From positions 62,121,590-62,185,589 of the forward strand of contig NC_044980.1 in NCBI RefSeq assembly GCF_008728515.1: DNA of 64,000 nucleotides, written 5' to 3'. Each line of letters starts with the position of its first letter. The first letter of the stretch is position 1. The notes beneath the pieces were generated by a model that saw only the letters and a program-made list of their open reading frames with translations, was not told the DNA's origin and did no database searches. Source of the stretch: Papio anubis (lineage: Eukaryota > Chordata > Mammalia > Primates > Cercopithecidae). A program made the position numbers and the translations under genes. This document shows, piece after piece, positions 55,579 through 64,000 of this stretch.

Positions 55579-56221
55579 TGTTAGTCTGCTTTAATTGCTA
55601 TAGCAAAATATCATAAATTAAGTGTCTTATAAACAACAAATATATATTTCTCACAGTTCTAGAGGCTGGAAAGTCCAAGATCAAGTCCTGGTTGATTTGG
55701 TGTATGGTGAGGGCTAGGATTTTGATTCATAAATGGTGCTTTCTTCTTTTTTTCTTTTTGTCTCACCCATGCTGGAGTGCAATGGTACAATAACGGCTCA
55801 CTGTAGCCTTGACCTCCTGGGCTCAATAGATCCTCCCACCTCAGCCTCCCGAGACAGGCACACACCACCATGCCCAGCTAGTTTTTTGTATTTTTAGTAG
55901 AGATGGAGTTTCACCATGTTGCTGGGGCTGGTCTTGAATTGCTGAGCTGAAGCAACACATCTGACTTGGCCTCTCAAAATGCTGGGATTACAGGTGTGAG
56001 CCACCGTGCCCAGCAATGGTGCCTTCTTGCTCTGTCCTCACATGGTGGAAGAAGTAAGGCAGCCCTCTGGGATCTCTTTTATAGGGGCACTAGTTCCATG
56101 AATGAGGGCTGCACTGTTGTAAACAAATCTCCCAAAGATCCCACCTTCTGATACCAACATTCTGGGTGTGAGGATTTCAACACCTGAATTTTGAGGAGAC
56201 AGAAACATTTAGACCATAGCA
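55579..56221 (-). mobile_element. MLT1-type MaLR LTR, antisense, split by an Alu
   Basis: Left part TGTTAGTCTGCTTTAATTGC, TTCTCACAGTTCTAGAGGCT; right part CTCACATGGTGGAAGAAGTA, CCCAAAGATCCCACCTTCTG, AGAAACATTTAGACCATAGC. The two parts are contiguous in the LTR and separated only by the Alu at 55746-56014. It is the reverse-oriented counterpart of the MaLR plan seen at 28908. Confidence 0.7.
55746..56014 (-). mobile_element. AluJ-like insertion in the LTR, antisense
   Basis: An antisense dimer from TTTCTTTTTGTCTCACCCAT to GAGCCACCGTGCCCAGC. A 13/14 duplication AATGGTGCTTTCTT (55732-55745) / AATGGTGCCTTCTT (56015-56028) marks the insertion site. Divergence is high. Confidence 0.92.
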
Positions 56222-56431
56222 GCCATGCAGAGAAAGCAGAGAACAAGCACTGAGAAAATAAGCAACTTGGTTTGTCAGAAGGGCTATTGGAGATCCCAAA
56301 GTTTGCCTTTTCAGTAGAACAGTGAGAGGGAAGCTGACTATAAAGAGGTAATGAAGAAAAAAATGGTGAAGATACATAAGCAATGATTATATCCTGCTCA
56401 TTCTAGGAATGTGGCCATGTTCTCTGGAACT
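56222..56431. other. Unassigned sequence
   Basis: Nothing recognised. Confidence 0.4.
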
Positions 56432-56660
56432 CTTTTTTTTTTTTTTTTAATGTCTGTTCACCTTTACTTTTCCGTTCTGTTGGCCCAGTTTGAGTTATGG
56501 AAAAAAGCCTTCTCCTTTGAGTCAGGAAGGGGAAATAACTTTGTGTAGTTGGGGAATTTGAGCAAGTTGGCAAGGTGACCTCGTTGACCACCTTCACATT
56601 CAACTTTTCCTCTATTTTAAGAAACTGAATGATGATGAGTGGTTCTGTTTTGACATTAGA
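56432..56660 (-). pseudogene. Possible poly(A)-tailed retrocopy, source unknown
   Basis: On the minus strand ~200 bp of non-repeat sequence ends in an A18-type tail (plus-strand T run 56432-56449) with no L1, Alu or LTR wording. Similar words flank it (GAACTCTTTT at 56427 and GAACTACTTTT at 56660). The frame on the minus strand from 56603 is open for 66 codons but runs into the tail, so it is not evidence of a protein. I cannot identify a parent gene. Confidence 0.25.
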
Positions 56661-58797
56661 ACTACTTTTATGGTTTTCACATGTGAGGAGATTATACCTG
56701 AGCCTCTAAATGGGCTTAAAAAAAAAAGATCACAATGACTATAGGAAGGTGGTAAGAGGAGAAAGCTTGTGGAAGCCAGTTGAAAAGACTAAGATTTTGA
56801 AGATGTGGTGGTGGAGCCAGAGGGCATGCATTTATTTCAAAGGCAGAGATTTAGAGTTTCAGTGCCTGGCACTGGCCTTGGGTTAGATCCATGGGCTTGC
56901 TTGTTGATATTCTCATAAGGAAAATCAAGATAAAAGATTACCATGTCAATGGTTTTGTTTTCTTTGATCTCCTGTGGCTGTGTGCCACACTGATTTTGCC
57001 TGGGAAGCCCCAAGGCAGTTTTTGTAATAACTCAGTGTTAATGTTGTTGAAGGAAGGTCTGTTTACCCTTTGCCTCTCACACCTTCAAGGGATGGAACAG
57101 GGGGAAGGTCACTAAGTGAGAGGTCATGAAGTTTGGGTTCTGGTGATCATGCTGTGTTATGTGCCTTATGAGTTTTATCCAGCCACCTGGCATTTCTAAA
57201 ACTTAATTTTTTTTTTTTTTTTTTTGTCGTAAAACGGCTTTAAGAATACCTCCCTATCTTCTAAGATGATGGTAGAATCAGATGAAATATGTTAAAAAGC
57301 ACATTAAAACCAAGGAAGAATGCATTATAAATAAAATGCAATGTTATCAAGCAACCCAAGAAGGGAAGTGGAAGACAATGAGGAATTGAAGCAGGGCTAA
57401 ACATTCCTTCTCTTTCTCATTATCCTCATCCCTATGGGGGTAGCTGTGAACCAGCCTCCCTTGTAGGCCCCATAATTCAATTGAACTGATTTCACACTGA
57501 GCCAGGAAGTGAGGGGGCAGGGTCCAAAGCTGGAAATGGAAGGTCTGGGATTCTGTGTGGTTCGTACGAAATGCCTTTCATTGGGCCTCACACATATTTA
57601 GCCCTCAGTAAATGTTTATGTTATTACCTCTTCTTGTCTGCTCTCTTTCTAGCCATATATTTAGTGCTACTCCCAGATAGGTTCAGGCTTCTGGGGTCCA
57701 AAGTATATACAATATTGGAGAATCTCTTCAAGTAGAAAAATATAAAAATATCTTCTTTTACAAATTTAATCAAGATATATGGTCAGGTGGGCACATTCCT
57801 AGAAACCACCCAAGGCCTTGGAAGTGGTCTACACAAGTGAGGAATCTTGAGGCTTCTGCTTTGGATGGTAATGAAATGCTCAGTGTATATATATATCCTG
57901 TCTACTGCAATGTTCAGCAACTTCTGTTTGTGTGTATGTGTGTGTTTGTGCATACACACGTGAATTGGCACACAGTCTGTTCACATAATATGTATATGCA
58001 CACACAAACTCCTAAATGAACTGCATTGTATGTATATTATTTAACATTAAAAAAATTAAAGTGAGTTAACATGTTTGGTTTGAGAGTTTTATAACATCTA
58101 TTGAAATCATTCAAGAGCCTTTGAATCTCTAGAATATGAAATGTGAGAATCTTTGCTCCAGGTTACTTTTTACTTCAAAGTATCGAAAATCCAACCTATA
58201 AATGTGTTGTTTAGGTTACAAAACTTTAGGCTATGTTTTCCTCTCTATAGTGATGGAGCAGAAAATAATCTGAATGACTTAGTCCAGTCTGCTGCCTTCA
58301 GCAAACCTACAGATGTCTTGCTTGACACATAAGACACTGTCCTATTTTTAAAGTCTTTAGAAAGGAGCTCTCCTTACCTTGCTTTGAAAACTAGCAACCG
58401 TGTTAGGAATTTCCTCCTGTGGTGAGCCTAAAATCTCCAGCATGTAACAATGCTATGTGAGTTGCCATTCAGAATGCACCTGTATATTAAGGTCAGGAAG
58501 ACATCTAGTAAGTGCTTGCTAATTTTATTGTTAAGAAAATTCACTTCTTTGAATCTCTAGTCTGCTTTCCCATTTTTTGTTTGTTCTGCTTTTAGTAAAA
58601 CTGACAGAACGTTCCAGCCGGTGTTACACCATTGTCAATTTCTAGTTAGTGGAATCATGGTGCATCATCTACTGTACACAATCTCTATGATGAATGTCCA
58701 CAACAGAAAGGATATTTTCCTGGGAATTGATGGAAACACACTGTGCAGTAGATGTCAGAACTCAGTTTATCATTTGGCTTAAAAATATTTTTACCTG
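56661..58797. other. Unassigned sequence with short tandem tracts
   Basis: No confident family. T20 at 57207-57226, TA run at 57884-57897, and (TG) run at 57926-57952. A weak L2-like 3' piece is near 57590-57625. Confidence 0.4.
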
Positions 58798-59770
58798 GGG
58801 CACGGAGCAAGATGGCCGAATAGGAACAGCTCCAGTCTCCAACTCCCAGGGCCAGCGACACAGAAGACCGGTGATTTCTGCATTTTCAACTGAGGTACTG
58901 GGTTCATCTCAGCGAGAGCTGAAGCGAGAGCTGAAGCAGGGCAAGGCATTGCCTCACCTGGGAAGCGCAAGGGGGAAGGGAATCGCACCTGGCAGCCAGG
59001 GAACTGAGACACACGCTTTTGGAAAATCGGGTAACTCCACTAATGCGTAGCTTTGAAAAGCAAACAGGCCACCAGGAGATCATATCCACACCTGGCGGGA
59101 GGGTCCACACGCGGGCCTCCTCATTGCTAACACACAGCAGTCTAGTCTACGTGAAAGGCAGCAGCTTGAGGGCTGGGGAGGGGCCACCAACGCTGTGAGG
59201 CTTAAGTAGGTAAACAAAGCTGCTGGGAGAAGCTCGAACTGGGTGGAGCTCACAGCAGCTCAAAACCTGCCACATGCCATGGGCTCACCTCACAGGGGAC
59301 AGGGCACAGTAAACAATAACAGAAAGCATAGCAGAAACCTCTGCAGTATAAAACGACTCTGCAGAAGCAGCTTTGAAGAGCAGTGGATCTCCCAACACTG
59401 GAGTTTGAGATCTGAGAAGGGACAGACTCCCTGCTCAGGGTCCCTGACCCCTGAGTAGCCTAACTGGGAGACATCCCCACTGGGGGCAGTCTGACACCCC
59501 ATACCTCACGGGGTGGGTACACCCTAAGAGGAAGCTTCAAGCCAAGAATCGAACAGGTACATAACATTCAGCAATATTCTATCTTCTGCAGCCTCTGCTG
59601 CTCATACCCAGGCAAACAGGGTCTGGAGTGGACTCAAGCAATCTCCAACAGACCTACAGCTGAGGTCCTGACTGTTAGAAGGAAAACTATCAAACAGGAA
59701 GGACACACACCTACACCAAAACCCCATCAGTATGCCCTTCATCAAGACCAGAGGCAGATAAAACCACAAG

Positions 59771-60775
59771 ATGGGAAAAAGCAGGGCAGAAGCTGGAAAT
59801 TCCAAAATAGGCATCTCCCCAGCAAAGGAGGCGCCCAGCTCATCATGGCTCTGGGATCAAAGCTGAATGAGAATGGCTTGCGGCAGGGTGAGAGAAGAAG
59901 GCTTCAGTCATCAAATTTCTCAGGAAAGGAGAATTACATACCCAGCGCAAAGAAACTAAAAAATCTTAGAAAAAAAAAATTAAGAAGAATTGATATTTAG
60001 AGTAATTGTGCAGAGGAGGTCATAAACGAAATATGAAAGATGGCTCCGCGCAATACACGAAATACGTGACAAATGCACAAGCTTCAGTAACCACGACTTG
60101 ATCAACTGGAAGAAAAGTATCCTTGAGGATCAAATGAATGAAATGAAGCGAGAAAGAGAAACCAAAAAAGAAAAAAAGAAAAGAAAAAATGAACAAAGGC
60201 CTACAGAAGTATGGGATTATGTAAAAGACCAAATCTACGTCTGATTGGGGTGCCTGAGAGGTGAGAAATGGAGACCAGAAGTTGGAAAAGCACTCTTCAG
60301 GATATCATCCAGGAGAACTTCCCCAACCTAGTAGGGCAGGCCAACATTCAAATCCAGGAAATACAGAAGAGCATACAAAGATGCTCCTCGAGAAGAGCAA
60401 CTCCAAGACACATGAAATTGCCAGATTCACCAGAAGTTGAAATGAGAGAAAAATCTTGAGGCAGCCAGAGAGAAAGGTCAGGGTTACCCACAAAGGAAGC
60501 CCATCAGACTAACAGCAGATCTCTCGGCGAGAAACTCGCCAGCAGAGAGTGGGGACAATATTCGCATTCTTAAAGAAAAGAATTTAAAACCCCAATTTCA
60601 TATCAATGGCTAAGTTTCATAAGTGAAGGAGAGGCAAATCCTTTTACAGATAAGCAGAAACAGCAGGAATTTCTGTCACCACTAGGCCTGCCTTACAAAA
60701 AGAGACCCTGAAGGAAGCACTCAACATGAAAAGACAACCGGTACCAGCCATTGCAAAAACATGCCAAAATGTAAA
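59771..60775 (+). pseudogene. Broken L1 ORF1 (copy 3)
   Basis: It begins ATGGGAAAAAGCAGGGCAGA and ends AAAACATGCCAAAATGTAA, the same start and stop words as copy 1's ORF1, but multiple small indels shift the frame. Only fragments stay open, e.g. a 63-codon stretch from 60268 that contains IQEIQKSIQRCSSRRATPRH. No full ORF1p could be made from the sequence as given. Confidence 0.9.
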
Positions 60776-60838
60776 GAACCATCGAGGCTAGGAAGAAACC
60801 ACATCAACGCTAAAGCAAAATAACCAGTTAATATCATA

Positions 60839-63800
60839 ATGGGGATCAAGTTCACACATAACAATCTTAACATAAATGTAAATGGACTAAATGCTCCAAT
60901 TAAAGACACAGACTAGCAAACTGGATAAAAGAGTCGAACCCATCAGTCTGCTGTGACTAGGAACCCCATCTCACTACCTGAGACATACATAGGCTCCATA
61001 AAAGGGATGAGGAAGATTTACCAAGCAAATGGAGAACAAAAAAGCGGGGTTGCAATACTAGTCTCTGATAAAACAAGACTTTAAACCATCAAAGATCAAA
61101 AGAGACAAAGAGAGCCATTACATAATGGTAAAGGGATCAATTCAACAGGAAGAGCTAATATCCTAAATATATATATGCACCCAATACAGAACACACCCAA
61201 GATTCATAAACAAGTCTTAGAGAGACTTGCAGAGACTTAGACTCCCCAGCACAAGCCGTAATGGGAGACTTCAACCCTCCACACTGTCAACATTAGACAG
61301 ATCAGCAGACAGAAAGTTAACAAGGATATCCAGAATGAGCTATCTCTACAGCAAGCAAGACTAATGAACATCTATAGAACTCACCCTAAATCAACAGAAT
61401 ATACATTCTTCTCAGCACCACATCGTACTTACTCCAAAATTGACCGCATGGTGGAAGTAAAGCACTCCTCAGCAAATGTACACAAGAACAGAAATTATAA
61501 CAAACTGTCTCTCTCAGTTGGTACAATCCAAACTAGAACTCAGGACTAAGAAACTCAATCAAAACCGCTCAACTACATATAGGAGGCAAACAACTGCTCT
61601 GAACTGGGTACACCAACGAAATGAAGGCGTAAAGATGTTCTTTGAAACCAATGAGAACAAAAGATACAATACCAGAATCTCTGGGACACATTTAAAACAG
61701 TGTGTAGAGGAAATTTATAGCACTAAATGCCCACAGAGAAAGCAGGAAAGATCTAAAATTGTTGCTCTAACATGCATGAATTAAAGAACTAGAAAGCAAG
61801 AACAAACACACATTCAGAAAGCTAGCAGAGTCAAAGAAATAACTAAGATCAGAGCAGAGACTGGAGGAGATAGGAGACACAAAAAACCCTCCAAAAATCA
61901 ATGAATCAGGAGTTGGTTTTGAAAAGATCAACAAAATTGACAGACCACTAGCAAGACTAATAAAGAAGAAAGAAGAATCAAATCCACGCATTTAAAATAT
62001 GATAAAAGAGAGGATATCACCACCAAACCCCACAGAAATACAAACTACCATCAGAGAATACTATAAACACCTCTACACCAAATAAACTGGAAAATCTAGA
62101 AGGAAATGGATAATTTCCTGGACACTTACACTCTTCCAAGACTAAAACCAGGAAGAAGTTGAATCCCTATGAATATAGACCAATAGCAGGCTCTACAAGG
62201 TAGAGGCAATAATTAATAATACACAAGAAAAAAGTCAGGACAGATGGATTCACAGCTGAATTCTACCAGAGGTACAAGAGGAGAGTTGGTACCATTCCTT
62301 CCTGAAACTATTCCGTCAATATAGAAAAGAGGATCCTGCTCATTTTATGAGGCCTTATCATCTGATACCAAAGCGCAGCAGACACACAACAAAAAGAATT
62401 TTAGACCAATATGCAGGTGAACATCGATGCAAAATCCTCAATAAAAATACTGGCAAACCAGTTCAGCAACTTGCGTAAAAGCTTATCCACCATGATCAAT
62501 TTTGGGCTTCATCTGGGATGCAAGGTCAACATTCACAAATCAATAAACGCAATCCAGCATATAAACAGAACCAAAGACAAGAACCACATGAAGGTTATAC
62601 AAGATGCAGAAAAGGCTTTTTGACAAAATTCAGCAGCCCTTCGTACTAAAAAGCGCTCAATAAATTGGGTATTGATGGAGCGTGCCTCAAAATAATAAGA
62701 GCTATTTAAATGGAAACCCACAGCCAATATCATACTGAATGGGCAAAATGGAAAATTCCTTTGAAAACTGGCACAAGACAGGGATGCCCTCTCTCACCAC
62801 TCCTATTCAACATGAGTGATGTTGGGAAGTTCCACAGCAGGAGAAGGCATTAAGGCAGGAGAAAGAAATCAAGGGATTCAGTTAGGAAAAAGAAAGTCAA
62901 ATTACCCTCTTTGCAGATGACATGATTGTATATTTAGAAAAACCCCATTGTACCAGCCCAAAATCTCCTTAAGCTGATAAACAACTTCCAGCAAAGTCTC
63001 AGGATACAAAATTAGTATTGCAAAATCACAGCGTTCTTTACACCAGTAACAGACAAACAGAGAGCCAAATCAGGAATGAACTTCCATTCACAATTGCTTC
63101 AAAGAGAATAAAATACCTAGGAATCCCAACACAGGGATAACAAAGGGACCTGCTACAGGAGAACTACAAACCACTGCTCAGTGAAATCCAAAGGGACACA
63201 AACAAATGGAAGAACATACGCACTCATGGATAGGAAGAATCAATATCGTGAAAATGGCCGCTACTACCCAAGGTAATTTATAGATTGTGCGTCCCCATCA
63301 AAGGCACCAATGAGTTTCTTCACAGAATTTTGGAAAAAGCTGCTTTAAAGTTCATATGGAACCAAAAAGAGCCTGCCATCTCCGATCATAGTCAAAGAAC
63401 AAAGCTAAGGGGCATCATGCTACCTGACTTCAAACTATATACTACAAGGCTACAGTAACCAAAACCAGCATGGTACTGGTACCAAAACGAGATATAGACC
63501 AATGGGGCAGAGCTTAGAGAGTCATAAGTATCACCACCACATCTACAGCCATCTGATCTTTGACAAACCACAAGAGAGAAACAAGAAATGGGGAAAGGAT
63601 TCCCTATTTAATAAATGGTGCTGAGAAAAGTGGCTAGCCATAAGTGAAAGCTGAAACTGGATCCTTTCCTTACTCCTTATACAGAAATTAATTCAAGATG
63701 GATTAGAACTTAAATGTTAGACCCTAATACCATAAAAATCCTAGAGAAAACCATTGAGTACCATTCAAGGACGCAGGCATGGGTAGAAACTTGCATGTCT

Positions 63801-64000
63801 AAAACACCAAAAGCAACAGCAACAAAAGCCAAAATTGACAAATGGGATCTAATTAAACTAAAAGAGCTTCTGCAGCAAAAAGAAACTACCATCAAGGTGA
63901 ACAGGCAACCTACAGAATGGGAGAAAAAGTTTTGCAGTCTACTCTCATCTGACAAAGGGCTAATATCCAGAACCTACAAGAACTCAAAACAAATTTACAA
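60839..64000 (+). pseudogene. Broken L1 ORF2 (copy 3), 3' end outside window
   Basis: ORF2 order is preserved: the N-terminal segment near 60845 (GGATCAAGTTCACACATAAC), endonuclease region (around 61260-61480), RT region with TTTGCAGATGACATGATTGT (FADDM equivalent, ~62910), and the C-terminal region to the window end. Longest open pieces are about 70-100 codons, so the frame is broken many times. This copy supplies the ORF2 N-terminal layout missing from copy 1's gap. Confidence 0.9.

Larger units (their letters stand above)
58798..64000 (+). mobile_element. Full-5'-end Old World monkey L1 (copy 3), indel-rich, cut by window end
   Basis: It begins GGCACGGAGCAAGATGGCCG and continues through 5' UTR, ORF1 region, spacer and ORF2 in the normal order, still in ORF2 C-terminal sequence at 64000. 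The YY1-type site CAAGATGGCC is at 58808-58817. It is the same lineage as copy 1 but indels of 1-3 bases (and some longer gaps, e.g. near 58915) occur every few tens of bases. A possible left duplication (AAAAATATTTTTACCTG) precedes it; the right partner lies outside the window. Confidence 0.93.

Noticed and set aside
1..64000. CRISPR arrays, bacterial operons, phage or tRNA genes
   Set aside because: No regularly spaced direct repeats with unique spacers, no ribosome-binding-site-linked gene runs, and no convincing cloverleaf; all structure fits primate interspersed repeats.

Overview
This window is mammalian, and specifically primate, non-coding DNA: an interspersed-repeat landscape with no host protein-coding gene that I can support. 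Three observations point to an Old World monkey (macaque/baboon-like). A young Alu at 3702 carries AluY-type sequence with right-arm wording (GAGATCCGGCC) that I associate with cercopithecid AluYR copies. The LINE-1 tails at 36.28 kb and 42.38 kb end in the (AAT)nAAATAAAT form that I associate with Old World monkey L1s. An almost unmutated full-length L1 of that lineage sits at 42.4-46.9 kb. Lineage is inferred from remembered consensus features, not from a search.

Layout. 1-21.7 kb is old intronic or intergenic sequence with decayed MIR, L2, hAT (MER5-like), ERVL and L1 pieces plus one young Alu. 21.7-25.6 kb is an old antisense L1 that has been invaded by the most interesting object here, a chimeric retroinsertion (23821-25322). 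It consists of about 308 bp of 28S ribosomal RNA sequence fused to the last ~1.17 kb of an L1 and is flanked by target-site duplications. 25.6-32.1 kb holds a MaLR solo LTR with a perfect 5-bp duplication, a hAT copy and a probable class I LTR. 32.2-36.7 kb is a three-layer nest (L2, then antisense L1M, then Old World monkey L1). 36.7-42.3 kb is mostly MIR/L2. 42.4-46.9 kb is a full-length antisense L1 with an intact ORF1, an intact C-terminal part of ORF2, and a 100-N assembly gap that by comparison with the third copy really hides about 1.7 kb. 47-58.8 kb has Alus, a Tigger-type element with a TA duplication, an MLT1-type LTR split by an Alu, and an ERVL-type LTR. From 58.8 kb to the window end runs a third L1, sense strand, with its 5' UTR, broken ORF1 and broken ORF2.

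Functionally, the only coding capacity is that of LINE-1. ORF1 (RNA-binding chaperone) and ORF2 (endonuclease/reverse transcriptase) are the machinery that makes L1, Alu and chimeric insertions, so the window contains both the engine and its products: target-primed insertions with A-rich tails and duplications, a probable 5' inversion (twin priming), and a template switch onto rRNA. Two of the three young L1 copies (34.5-36.3 kb and 58.8-64 kb) are saturated with 1-3 base indels but few substitutions, which looks more like uncorrected long-read gap filling than natural decay. Reading frames in those copies should not be interpreted biologically until read support is checked.
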